Shown: positions 8,536 through 15,202, counted from the stretch's first letter. The stretch: DNA of 25,688 nucleotides from an uncultured Collinsella sp. (GCA_900540995.1 UQHO01000032.1:1-25688), one strand, 5' to 3'. Notes: generated by a model not told the origin, from the letters alone. A program made the numbers and translations.

Positions 8536-8979
8536 TTAAGCCTCCAGCTCAATCTTCGTGGGGTTCTGGGCAGCATGCGGATGCTCGGCACCAGCGTAGA
8601 CCTTAAGCTTGGTCATCTGGGCACGGCCGAGGGTGGTCTTGGGCAGCATGCCGCGAACGGCGCGCTCGATGACCTTCTCCGGGTGCTTCTCCATAGCCTG
8701 GCGGAAGCTCTCAGCCTTGAGGCCGCCGTTGTAGCCGCTGTGGCGATAATAGGTCTTCGTGTCGGCCTTGTTACCGGTAAGCTGGACCTTATCGGCGTTG
8801 ATGACGACAACGAAGTCGCCGCAGTCGCTGTTGGGCGTGAACTGGGGCTTGTTCTTACCGCGCAGGATCATTGCGATCTGGGTGGCAAGACGGCCCAGGA
8901 CAGCACCATCGGCGTCGACGAGAACCCAGTTGCGCTGGACCTCGCCCTGCTTGGCGTAGTGAGTCGATTTCGAAATCAC
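8536..8979 (-). CDS. rplM: 50S ribosomal protein L13
   Basis: A 147-residue L13. The WVLVDADGAVLGRLAT start, GDFVVVINADKVQLTGNK and the RAVRGMLPK segment are family signatures, and length is normal. The start is GTG at 8979, backed by GGAGGAG 5 nt upstream; no ATG lies nearby. It is the first gene of the rplM-rpsI operon and is driven by the promoter at 9046-9073. The leader hairpin at 9008-9039 could serve autoregulation. Confidence 0.98.
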   Translation of the reverse strand: MISKSTHYAKQGEVQRNWVLVDADGAVLGRLATQIAMILRGKNKPQFTPNSDCGDFVVVINADKVQLTGNKADTKTYYRHSGYNGGLKAESFRQAMEKHPEKVIERAVRGMLPKTTLGRAQMTKLKVYAGAEHPHAAQNPTKIELEA

Positions 8980-9007
8980 TTAGACTCCTCCATGTACAGT
9001 ACGTGTT

Positions 9008-9039
9008 GTTACAGAGATTCACGGGGCTCTGCAAGTAAC
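9008..9039 (-). promoter_or_regulatory. Hairpin at the 5' end of the rplM leader
   Basis: CAGAG (9027-9031) pairs with CTCTG (9012-9016), extended by GTTA/TAAC (9036-9039 with 9008-9011) across a 4-nt bulge. The predicted transcription start, 7 nt after the -10, falls at about 9039, so the structure would cap the mRNA. Known ribosomal-protein leaders, including L13 leaders in other phyla, work this way; assignment here is inference. Confidence 0.45.
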
Positions 9040-9045
9040 CCGTCC

Positions 9046-9073
9046 ATATTACCCCGCTCGCCGTCCGAGTCAA
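9046..9073 (-). promoter_or_regulatory. rplM-rpsI promoter
   Basis: On the minus strand TTGACT (9068-9073) and TAATAT (9046-9051) are 16 nt apart, about 66 nt before the rplM start. Both hexamers are close to the sigma-70 consensus. Confidence 0.8.
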
Positions 9074-9172
9074 CAGGTATTTTGGCTCCGACCAGAGTTT
9101 CTGCACATGTCATCCACGAGCCGTGATTTTCCAGCTCTTTAGCTGTTGTCATTTTTTGAGGGTTCGCCGTCG

Positions 9173-10051
9173 TTAGCGCTCAACAAACTCTTGGATTTCC
9201 GCGAGCAGGCGCTTTGCCTCCTGACGGCCCTGGATATACAGGTCCAAAAGCTTTGCCGAATCGTGCTCGACATGGCCGACCTCGACCGGCTTTTGCGGAG
9301 CGACGACCAGCGCACGGCCCTCGCGCTCATACTTCCACAGGTGCATGCGCTGGATGTTGTAACGGTCGTGGCGCGTCTCGATAGCCTCGAGCAGATAGGG
9401 GTAGTCGGCATAGCGGGCGCGCGCGGCAGGCATAAACTCGTAGGGCTTTTTCTCGTACGAGCGGTCCTGCGTGACGATGACGACCGCACGGTCGAAGCCC
9501 GCCTTCTCGAGCACATGCTCGATGGGGACCGAATCGGCCACGCCGCCATCGACGTATTTGTGCCCGTCGATCTCGACCGGCGGCGTCACCAGCGGCAACG
9601 AGGTCGAGGCGCGCACGGCGTCGAGATCGAGCACGGCGCTTTTGACCGGGAGATACGTGGCGGTTCCAAAGAGCATGTCCGTCGCGACGGCGTACATCTC
9701 GATGGGGCTCGCGTCGAACGTCTCGTTGTCAAAGGGATCCAGGCGGTCCTGAACATCGTTGAAGATAAAGTCGTAACCCACAATAGAGCCCGTGGACGCA
9801 AACGATGCGGCGCCCATGAAGCGGCTGTCGTTGCAGAAAGTCAGGTTGATGCGGTTGGCACGGCCGATCTGGTGCGACTTGTAGTTCACGCCGTTGAGGG
9901 CACCGGCCGATACACCGTAGACAGCCGGAATCTCAACGCCAGCCTCCATGAGAACGTCGAGCACGCCCGCGGTAAACTGCCCGCGGAAGCTGCCGCCCTC
10001 CAGGACGAGCGCGACCTTGCCGGCGTTCTTTGCCTTATCTTCTGCAGTCAT
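9173..10051 (-). CDS. Patatin-like phospholipase/acyl hydrolase
   Basis: A 292-residue soluble patatin-domain protein. The oxyanion loop EGGSFRG (about 18-24), the nucleophile elbow GVSAG with Ser at about 48, and the DGGVADSVP motif with the dyad Asp at about 168 are all present, so it should be catalytically competent. Bacterial members related to YjjU/RssA hydrolyse acyl esters, but their substrates are mostly unknown. There is no signal peptide or membrane segment, so action is cytoplasmic. ATG 10051 has AGGAGG about 5 nt upstream. It lies alone, upstream of the rplM promoter on the same strand and downstream of a repeat-rich region. A short CAGCT/AGCTG hairpin follows the gene but is too weak to call a terminator. 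Confidence 0.92.
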   Translation of the reverse strand: MTAEDKAKNAGKVALVLEGGSFRGQFTAGVLDVLMEAGVEIPAVYGVSAGALNGVNYKSHQIGRANRINLTFCNDSRFMGAASFASTGSIVGYDFIFNDVQDRLDPFDNETFDASPIEMYAVATDMLFGTATYLPVKSAVLDLDAVRASTSLPLVTPPVEIDGHKYVDGGVADSVPIEHVLEKAGFDRAVVIVTQDRSYEKKPYEFMPAARARYADYPYLLEAIETRHDRYNIQRMHLWKYEREGRALVVAPQKPVEVGHVEHDSAKLLDLYIQGRQEAKRLLAEIQEFVER

Positions 10052-10140
10052 ATTGACCTCCTGCGATTGCGTTTTGGCTTTCTTCTACCCAGTTTTGGGA
10101 TGGCGAGCGCATGGGTTTTGGAGTTGAGGGGGCGGCTGGC

Positions 10141-10347
10141 GGAAAGCGTGTCCCGTTTTGAGTGTGGATTCCGGGATGCACTTTCCGCTTGGCTGGCCAT
10201 CGGGAAACCGCATCCCAGTCTCAGAGCAAATTCCGGGTCGCAGTTTCCGCTTGAGGCGTCATCCGGAAGCTACGTCCCAGTCTGAGCCGATATTCTGGGA
10301 CAGGGTTTCCGCCTAGGTCGCCGTTGGGAAAGCGCGTCCCACTCTGC
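10141..10347. repeat. Tandem palindromic repeat with a 62-bp period
   Basis: Four unit starts, GGAAAG, GGAAAC, GGAAGC and GGAAAG, fall at 10141, 10203, 10265 and 10327, exactly 62 nt apart. Each complete unit carries a left arm of type GGAAANCGNNTCCC, a central TTCYGGG, and a right arm ending TTTCCGC, so it folds on itself. The fourth unit stops after about 20 nt. No stable reading frame crosses it. Its function is unknown. Confidence 0.85.
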
Positions 10348-10367
10348 GTTGCCGCGGCGTTTTCTTT

Positions 10368-10404
10368 ACGCCCGCGCCCTGCACAGAGTTCGATTCTCCG
10401 CGGT
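10368..10404 (+). repeat. 37-bp direct repeat, copy A
   Basis: It matches copy B at 10578-10614 at 36 of 37 positions, 210 nt away in the same orientation. Bases 10386-10402 (GAGTTCGATTCTCCGCG) are identical to the T-arm/acceptor end of tmRNA, which lies on the opposite strand at 10679-10695. Confidence 0.9.
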
Positions 10405-10479
10405 TTGGGGTTTGCGTTGGAGCGGGGGGTGGGCAGCTGAAACTCAATCGACATCGCATCGATATTGGGCCGAGGCTTT

Positions 10480-10574
10480 GCGCGGAGAATCCGCGTATTT
10501 GCTTCGCAAATACGCACCGGCTTCGGCCGCCTGCCGGCGTCCTCGCCCGCTCGCTACAAACGCTCCGCGTTTGT
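10480..10574. repeat. Hairpin cluster between the 37-bp repeats
   Basis: GCGCGGAGAATC at 10480-10491 is a 12-bp match to the tmRNA 3' end, inverted relative to the 37-bp repeats. A perfect 10-bp stem follows at 10493-10502/10506-10515 with loop TTC. A second 8-bp stem lies at 10556-10563/10567-10574 with loop TCC. Neither has a T-run. Confidence 0.75.
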
Positions 10575-10577
10575 TTA

Positions 10578-10614
10578 ACGCTCGCGCCCTGCACAGAGTT
10601 CGATTCTCCGCGGT
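10578..10614 (+). repeat. 37-bp direct repeat, copy B
   Basis: Second copy of the repeat at 10368. It carries the 17-bp tmRNA-end sequence at 10596-10612 and lies just beyond the tmRNA terminator, forming a 17-bp inverted repeat with the real tmRNA T-arm around that terminator. Confidence 0.9.
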
Positions 10615-10622
10615 ATCTATAA

Positions 10623-10661
10623 GTAATAAAAAAGCAGGTAGGTGCGTTTACCTACCTGCTT
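10623..10661 (-). terminator. Rho-independent terminator of tmRNA
   Basis: On the minus strand a perfect 12-bp stem (10650-10661 with 10632-10643) with a 6-nt loop is followed by TTTTTTATT. It starts 9 nt after the CCA end of ssrA. Confidence 0.95.
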
Positions 10662-10669
10662 GTAACTAT

Positions 10670-11033
10670 TGGTGGAGGCGCGGAGAATCGAACTCCGGTC
10701 CACGAAAGCCCCCTGATTGGCATCTCCAAGCTCAGTCGCTGGTTTAGTCTCGGACGCTTTGCGCGCAGCGACACGCTCGCGGCGTCCTAACCGGTTCGGT
10801 CTTAGCCCGCGCCATACCGATTACGTGCGCGGGAGCATTCCCCTAACATGACGTCGCGCCGGTGTCGGGGAAATCACCGGGTTGACGCGCCGCTATAAAC
10901 TAAGCAGCGAGAGCCATAGGCTCAAAAGAAGAGTTGTTGTCAATTCAATTTGACGGTACCCCTGTTTAACGAGGCGAGGAGACCTCGGCTTGCTTCCTCT
11001 CTCAAAGCTATCGTGTCGAAACCAGTCGCCCCC
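10670..11033 (-). ncRNA. ssrA: Transfer-messenger RNA (tmRNA)
   Basis: A 364-nt tmRNA that rescues stalled ribosomes together with SmpB. Its 5' end, GGGGGCGACTGGTTTCGACA, fits the tmRNA consensus. The first seven bases (11033-11027) pair with CGCCTCC (10680-10674) to form the acceptor stem, with one wobble, followed by A and an encoded CCA (10672-10670). The T-arm is GAGTTCGATTCTC. The tag frame at 10941-10900 reads DNNSSFEPMALAA then TAG; the ALAA end is the usual protease signal. The resume codon appears to be GAC rather than an Ala codon, which is inferred from the frame. The leader before 11033 would be removed by RNase P. Confidence 0.96.
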
Positions 11034-11129
11034 GAATGTCGGGAAAGTCTGGATGGCATTGGGCACGAGCGCCCAACACCCGTCGACTTTTCAAGGAACA
11101 TGCAGGGCGAGCCCCGCTTGTGGAGTGTT

Positions 11130-11138
11130 ATCTTACCA
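11130..11138 (-). promoter_or_regulatory. Candidate extended -10 of ssrA
   Basis: TGGTAAGAT on the minus strand is an extended -10 element (TGn plus TAAGAT), about 97 nt before the mature tmRNA end. No good -35 is present. A 6-bp hairpin (11059-11064/11071-11076) lies in the presumed precursor leader. Confidence 0.35.
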
Positions 11139-11270
11139 CGTTCTGAAAGCGGACAGCTGTTCTATGCACGAGCTGTGAAGACCCCAATGTGCGCCGCACT
11201 TCGCACTTTTGCTACCGATCGCGTCACGTATATTTTCGCCAAGCAAAATTGACCCGTCGAAAGGACCGTT

Positions 11271-11705
11271 ATGGATACCAAGCAGCAGCTCGTCAATGCC
11301 CTCGCAGGCCTGGGCTCAACCATTACCGAAGCTATGGATGTCATCGAAGGCTTTGTCCCCTGCGGACATCCCGCCCTCACGGTTTCGAACGCACTCGTCG
11401 CGCTGGACGCTGACGATGATGCAGCTCTCGCCCAGCAGCTTGAGACCATCGAGGGCTTTATCGACCACGTGAGTGAGAACCGCGGCGTGACCGCCTACCA
11501 CGGCATCGAGGTCGAGCTCGCGGGTCCCAAAGCCGATCTGTTCGCAGCAATCCGCGAGGTAGGCGCCCTTATGCAGACCGCAGGCGTCAAGAACACCCAG
11601 GTCAACGAGTGGGTCTACCGCAGCCTGGCCGCGCTCGACAGCTCCGACGAAAAGGCAGCCGAGCAGCTCGCAGAAAGCCCCGCCATTAAGGCCGCGCTTT
11701 TGTAA
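11271..11705 (+). CDS. Unrecognised small helical protein
   Basis: A 144-residue soluble, acidic protein that I do not recognise. It is Ala/Leu/Glu-rich and probably all-helical. There is no signal peptide or membrane segment. The only Cys is in FVPCGHPAL near residue 31, beside a His, too little for a metal site. The ATG at 11271 is supported by GAAAGGA about 5 nt upstream. A TATATT at 11229-11234 could be its -10, but no matching -35 is clear. It is divergent from ssrA and ends in a 13-bp hairpin shared with the convergent toxin gene. Codon use looks native. Nothing in the sequence links it to trans-translation. Confidence 0.8.
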   Translation: MDTKQQLVNALAGLGSTITEAMDVIEGFVPCGHPALTVSNALVALDADDDAALAQQLETIEGFIDHVSENRGVTAYHGIEVELAGPKADLFAAIREVGALMQTAGVKNTQVNEWVYRSLAALDSSDEKAAEQLAESPAIKAALL

Positions 11706-11714
11706 ATAGCAGAC

Positions 11715-11751
11715 GCGGGCCTCTTGGCGCATCGTCGTCCAAGAGGCCCGC
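11715..11751. terminator. 13-bp hairpin between convergent genes
   Basis: A perfect 13-bp stem (11715-11727 with 11739-11751) sits between the stop codons of the helical protein and the PIN toxin, 10 and 13 nt from them. T-runs are lacking on both sides, so termination is likely but less certain than its position suggests. Confidence 0.55.
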
Positions 11752-11763
11752 AAACAGTTCGCG

Positions 11764-12279
11764 TCAACCGATAGCCGCGCCGCCGCGTTCGGCCAAAGCC
11801 AGAATCGGCATCATTTGGCGCGGGGTCTTTGCTGCAAGATCGGCATGTTCGAGCAGCTTGCGATCGTTAGTTACCAAATAATCGACCTGCGCGCGCTTGC
11901 ACGCGGCGAGCACCAAGTTGTCCTCGTAATCGCGATGGAGCGCTAAGTATTTGTCGGCCAGCCAAAGGTCCGACGCATCTGCGCCCACGGCCGTGGCGTT
12001 TTCGGTCATGTTCCGAACAAACGCCAACGCCGCATCGCCAATTGCACGGGCAGACGCCTCGTCGAGCGCTCCCCCGCTGGCAAGAACGCTACGCTTCAGC
12101 TCGTGTTGGACAACGTACAGCACGTCTTTAGCGATATGCACCGGGAAGAACAGCAACGCCCCCGTCCCCGTCGCCCGTCCGATAAAAGCACGTGCGGCAA
12201 GCGACTCGGCATGGTCGGCGCAAAACGAATCAACCCATACGTTGGCATCCACCATTATTTTGAGGGGAGCCCCGCTCAC
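11764..12279 (-). CDS. PIN-domain toxin of a type II toxin-antitoxin pair
   Basis: A 171-residue PIN-domain protein, a probable ribonuclease. The N-terminal strand KIMVDANVWVD supplies Asp at about 11. RDYEDNLVLAACK supplies a second acidic pair at about 119-120. YLVTNDRKLL supplies Asp at about 140, as in VapC-like nucleases. The start is GTG at 12279, overlapping the antitoxin stop as GTGA (4 nt), which implies translational coupling; a longer frame to 12408 would run through the antitoxin gene and is rejected. PIN toxins cut tRNA, rRNA or mRNA; the target cannot be read here. It is somewhat longer than typical VapC (about 130-140 residues), with an extended middle helical part. Confidence 0.88.
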   Translation of the reverse strand: MSGAPLKIMVDANVWVDSFCADHAESLAARAFIGRATGTGALLFFPVHIAKDVLYVVQHELKRSVLASGGALDEASARAIGDAALAFVRNMTENATAVGADASDLWLADKYLALHRDYEDNLVLAACKRAQVDYLVTNDRKLLEHADLAAKTPRQMMPILALAERGGAAIG

Positions 12280-12629
12280 AGGATCATCCCCTTTTGGCGA
12301 TAGCGCTCGTCCATGGCTTCGGAATAGATTGTGTCCCAATCGCGATCGTCGGATACGGGCGACATAGCGATGCCCAAATCTGCATAAAGCCGGTCTGCCG
12401 CTGCCCATGATGCGGCGAACGGAGTATCGTGCGCGACGGTCTGTTGCCGGCCATCAACGGCAGACAGCACTTCCTCACACTGCCCGCCACCCTGCGCGAC
12501 CTTGGCCACGACTTTTTTGATGAGCTCGGGCAGCGAAGCGCCCGAAAGCCGCAGCGCCTCCTCAGCACGGTTCTTGACCTGGCGATCCACGCGAACGTTC
12601 ACCTGCGCCATGCCGCTAACAGCACCCAC
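12276..12629 (-). CDS. RelB/DinJ-like ribbon-helix-helix antitoxin
   Basis: A protein of about 117 residues. MAQVNVRVDRQVKNRAEEAL followed by SGASLPELIKKVV is the ribbon-helix-helix DNA-binding and dimerisation region of the RelB/DinJ family. The acidic C-terminus (DDRDWDTIYSEAMDERYRQKG) would wrap the toxin. The start is uncertain: GTG at 12629 has GGAG 5 nt upstream, while ATG at 12611 gives the family-typical MAQVNVRVD start but lacks a good ribosome binding site. It is the first gene of the operon, and the promoter just upstream carries three GCTAGC palindromes, likely sites for autorepression. RelB/DinJ antitoxins classically pair with RelE/YafQ toxins; here the partner is a PIN protein. 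Confidence 0.85.
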   Translation of the reverse strand: MGAVSGMAQVNVRVDRQVKNRAEEALRLSGASLPELIKKVVAKVAQGGGQCEEVLSAVDGRQQTVAHDTPFAASWAAADRLYADLGIAMSPVSDDRDWDTIYSEAMDERYRQKGMIL

Positions 12630-12649
12630 GTCGACTCCGCTCCCTTCAA

Positions 12650-12688
12650 TTGCTAGCCTTGCTAGCAACAATATATAAAGAAGCTAGC
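12650..12688. promoter_or_regulatory. Triple GCTAGC operator of the toxin-antitoxin operon
   Basis: The palindrome GCTAGC occurs at 12652-12657, 12661-12666 and 12683-12688. The first two sit in TTGCTAGC repeats 9 nt apart, near and just downstream of the expected transcription start. The third lies in the -35/-10 spacer. This arrangement suits an autorepressing ribbon-helix-helix antitoxin. Confidence 0.7.
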
Positions 12689-12698
12689 ACATGGTCAA
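12670..12698 (-). promoter_or_regulatory. Toxin-antitoxin operon promoter
   Basis: On the minus strand TTGACC (12693-12698) and TATATT (12670-12675) are separated by exactly 17 nt, about 40 nt before the antitoxin start. This is one of the best sigma-70 matches in the window. Confidence 0.82.
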
Positions 12699-12702
12699 AT
12701 GC

Positions 12703-12748
12703 AAAAGGCCTGCACCCGGACGACACTGATGCCGTCCAGGCGCAGGCC
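12703..12748 (-). terminator. Rho-independent terminator of the metal ATPase operon
   Basis: On the minus strand a 16-bp stem (12733-12748 with 12707-12722, two wobbles) with a 10-nt loop is followed by four T (12703-12706). It ends 5 nt before the -35 of the toxin-antitoxin promoter. Confidence 0.85.
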
Positions 12749-12772
12749 AGATAACGTGGGCGAACACGTCTG

Positions 12773-14848
12773 CTAACGCAGATAAGCCTTCGCGTTGCTC
12801 AGGCTGTAGGCGATCGTTGAGCCGTTGTGCAGCAGTGACGACGCCTGCGGAGTGATCATGCCGGTAATACCCAATGCCAACAGCGCCGAGTTGGTGAGCA
12901 TCACCTTGGAATACGAACTCGTCAGACGGTCGATAAGCCCCTGGCTCATGCGGCGCAGGCGCACGATCGCGGCCAGATCCGTATCGGCCAAGATGATGTC
13001 GGCGACCTCCTTGGCGATGTCGCTGCCGCCACCCATGGCCAGGCCCACGTCGGCCAATCCCAGCGCCGGCGAGTCGTTGACGCCGTCGCCCACCATGGCA
13101 ACGTGGCACCCCTCGCGCTTGATCCGCTCCACGTAGGCGTACTTGTCCTCGGGCAGCAGCTCGGCCTTAAACTCGTCGACGCCTGCCTCGCGCGCAATGC
13201 GCTCAGCTGTGCGCTCGGAATCGCCCGTGAGCATGACCACGTGCTTTACGCCCAACGCGTGCAGGTCGGCGATGGCCTCGCGAACCCCGGGCTTAAGCGG
13301 GTCCTCGATACCGAGCACGCCCACAACGGTGCCATCGACCGCCAGGTACAGCGGCGACAGCCCCTGCATCTGGGACTCGATTTGCTCCTTAATGTCGGAC
13401 TCGAGCTGCGCGCTCTCATCCTCAAATACAAAGTGCGCGGAACCGATGATGGCGCGACGCCCTTCAATGGACGAAGCGATGCCGTGCGCCACGATGTACT
13501 CGACGGCGGCATGGCGCTCGCGGTGCTCGAGCCCGCGCTCGCGGGCGGCGTTGACCACGGCACGCGCCACCGGATGCGGAAAATGCTCCTCCAAGCAAGC
13601 GGAAAGGCGCAGAATCTCGTCCTCGCTCCAACCATCGGTGGTGAGCACGCAGGCAAGACGCGGCTGCGCCTCGGTAAGCGTGCCGGTCTTATCAAACACA
13701 ATGGTGTCGGCCTTGGCAAACGACTCAAAGTACTTGGCGCCCTTGACCATAACACCCATCTTGGCAGCATCGCTCATGGCAGTCATGACGGCGACGGAAC
13801 CCGTGAGCTTGAGTGCGCACGAGTAGTCGACCATCAGTGCCGCCGAGGTCTTGATGAGGCTGCGGGTGGTAAGCGCAACCAGGCCCGCGAGCAGGAAGTT
13901 CCACGGGACGATCTTGTTGGCGAGGTCTTCCATGTGCGACTGGCCCTCGGACTTGAGCGAATCGGCCGTCTGCACGAGCGAGACGATCGAGCGGAGCTTG
14001 GTCTGCGCCGTGTTGGCGCGCACGCGCACCAAGATGCTGCCGTCTTCCACGACGGTACCGGCGAACACATCGTCGCCCACGCTGCGCTCGACGGCCAGCG
14101 GCTCGCCGGTCAGGGTCGCCTGGTTGACCATAGCGCTCCCCTGCTCGACAACACCGTCGATGCAAATGGACATGCCAGTGCGCACGGCGACCAAATCGCC
14201 GGGCTCGAGCTCGGTCGCGGCAACGCTTACCTCGGTGTCGCCGACAACCTTTTGCGCCTTGTCGGGCACATCGAGCAGCGAGTTGATGAGCTCGTTTTCG
14301 CTCATGGCACGAGTGTAGTCCTCGAGCAGCTCGCCCACGTTGAGCAAGAACATTGTCTGGCCCGCGGTGTCGACATCACGCTTGACGAACGAAATGCCGA
14401 TGGCCGAAGCGTCGAGCACAGGAACGGTCAGGCGCGGCTGTGCCAGCTCATGAAGGGCAGCGCGCAAAAATGCCATGTAACCGGCCACGACAAACACCGC
14501 ACGCAGCGGCGTAGGCAGGAACCAGCGGCGCGCGTAGTGGGCGCCGATAAGTGTGGCAAGATCCATGACGAGCTTGTGCTTGCGCGGCTCGAGTTGCATC
14601 ACGTAGCCCGACTTGGCATCGGCGATAGCTTGAGCATCGAGCGCGCCCAAGGCATCGAGCACGCTCGCGCGACGCGGCTCGTCGTACTCCAGCGCCATCT
14701 GGCCAATGCGGCCATACACGCGCACCTTGTGCACGCCATCGATGTCGCCGCCAAGCTTAAGAAGTGCATCGAGATCGCTCTCTGGCACAGGACCCGCCAA
14801 TTGAAGACGGGTCCTGCCGGGGATCTCGCTGATAATCGAGAATCTCAT
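12773..14848 (-). CDS. P1B-like heavy-metal translocating P-type ATPase
   Basis: A 691-residue membrane pump. Visible landmarks are TGEP of the actuator domain (247-250), DKTGT with the phosphorylated Asp at 386, the P1B-specific His-Pro pair in EEHFPHPVARA (425-426) and the hinge GDGVND (587-592). The N-terminus is an HMA-like fold (ISEIPGRTRLQL) without the CxxC metal site. In the ion-binding membrane helix the usual CPC or SPC is replaced by DYSCALKL (341-348), so the Pro between metal ligands is missing, and the ion cannot be assigned from the classic motif. It follows the DUF6110 gene by 18 nt and ends in a strong terminator. The direction is probably export, as for other P1B pumps. Confidence 0.93.
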   Translation of the reverse strand: MRFSIISEIPGRTRLQLAGPVPESDLDALLKLGGDIDGVHKVRVYGRIGQMALEYDEPRRASVLDALGALDAQAIADAKSGYVMQLEPRKHKLVMDLATLIGAHYARRWFLPTPLRAVFVVAGYMAFLRAALHELAQPRLTVPVLDASAIGISFVKRDVDTAGQTMFLLNVGELLEDYTRAMSENELINSLLDVPDKAQKVVGDTEVSVAATELEPGDLVAVRTGMSICIDGVVEQGSAMVNQATLTGEPLAVERSVGDDVFAGTVVEDGSILVRVRANTAQTKLRSIVSLVQTADSLKSEGQSHMEDLANKIVPWNFLLAGLVALTTRSLIKTSAALMVDYSCALKLTGSVAVMTAMSDAAKMGVMVKGAKYFESFAKADTIVFDKTGTLTEAQPRLACVLTTDGWSEDEILRLSACLEEHFPHPVARAVVNAARERGLEHRERHAAVEYIVAHGIASSIEGRRAIIGSAHFVFEDESAQLESDIKEQIESQMQGLSPLYLAVDGTVVGVLGIEDPLKPGVREAIADLHALGVKHVVMLTGDSERTAERIAREAGVDEFKAELLPEDKYAYVERIKREGCHVAMVGDGVNDSPALGLADVGLAMGGGSDIAKEVADIILADTDLAAIVRLRRMSQGLIDRLTSSYSKVMLTNSALLALGITGMITPQASSLLHNGSTIAYSLSNAKAYLR

Positions 14849-14866
14849 AGTTTGTGCCTGGGAGCG

Positions 14867-15112
14867 TTACTCGGCTGCCTCGTCAGCAGCGGCCTCGCTC
14901 TGGGTGATGTAGGCAGCCTCGGCAACCATGTCATCGACATTGGCCTTGGCCTGCTCGACCATGTCCTGGTAGCAATTCTTGACGCGCATACCGCACGCAA
15001 TGCCCTGCACGCAGGCATTCTTTACCGGAGCGCTGGTGAGCAGCTTGATGCCGGCCGTACCAAGCAGAAAACCGCCACCGACAAGCAGGGTGTTAAACGT
15101 CGACTTCTTCAT
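14867..15112 (-). CDS. DUF6110-type small membrane-anchored protein
   Basis: An 81-residue protein. An N-terminal hydrophobic segment (LLVGGGFLLGTAGIKLLTS, about 9-27) is followed by a short Cys-containing helix (NACVQGIACGMRVKNCY) and an acidic helical tail. The pattern GTAGIKLL...SAPVKNA matches the DUF6110 family as I know it, which is commonly found next to metal P-type ATPases. The start at 15112 has GGGAG about 9 nt upstream; the longer frame to 15169 adds a Cys/Arg stretch unlike the family. It is the first gene of the operon with the ATPase. A role as accessory or metal-presenting subunit is inference; the three Cys are its most suggestive residues. Confidence 0.8.
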   Translation of the reverse strand: MKKSTFNTLLVGGGFLLGTAGIKLLTSAPVKNACVQGIACGMRVKNCYQDMVEQAKANVDDMVAEAAYITQSEAAADEAAE

Positions 15113-15202
15113 GTTGCTTCTCCCTTTTGCCGCACAAGCGCGGCATGGTGCCTTAGCACCCGAGTTCATTAGTTTGCTCGAGCACGCTTTTGAGAACAGT
15201 TT

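Noticed and set aside
10141..10347. CRISPR-like array
   Set aside because: The period is exact, but the units are degenerate palindromes without conserved repeats alternating with unique spacers, and no cas genes are nearby.
10349..10747. A 132-codon plus-strand open frame with a repeated ARALHRVRFSAV peptide
   Set aside because: It runs through the 37-bp repeats, the tmRNA terminator and the antisense of tmRNA. The repeated peptide is simply the translated direct repeat, so it is not a gene.
12280..12408. Longer N-terminus for the PIN toxin
   Set aside because: It would be read out of frame through the antitoxin gene. The GTGA overlap and the PIN start strand at the GTG favour 12279.
13103..15172. 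A 689-codon plus-strand open frame opposite the metal ATPase
   Set aside because: It is antisense to a protein with intact catalytic motifs. Long antisense frames are expected in GC-rich coding DNA.
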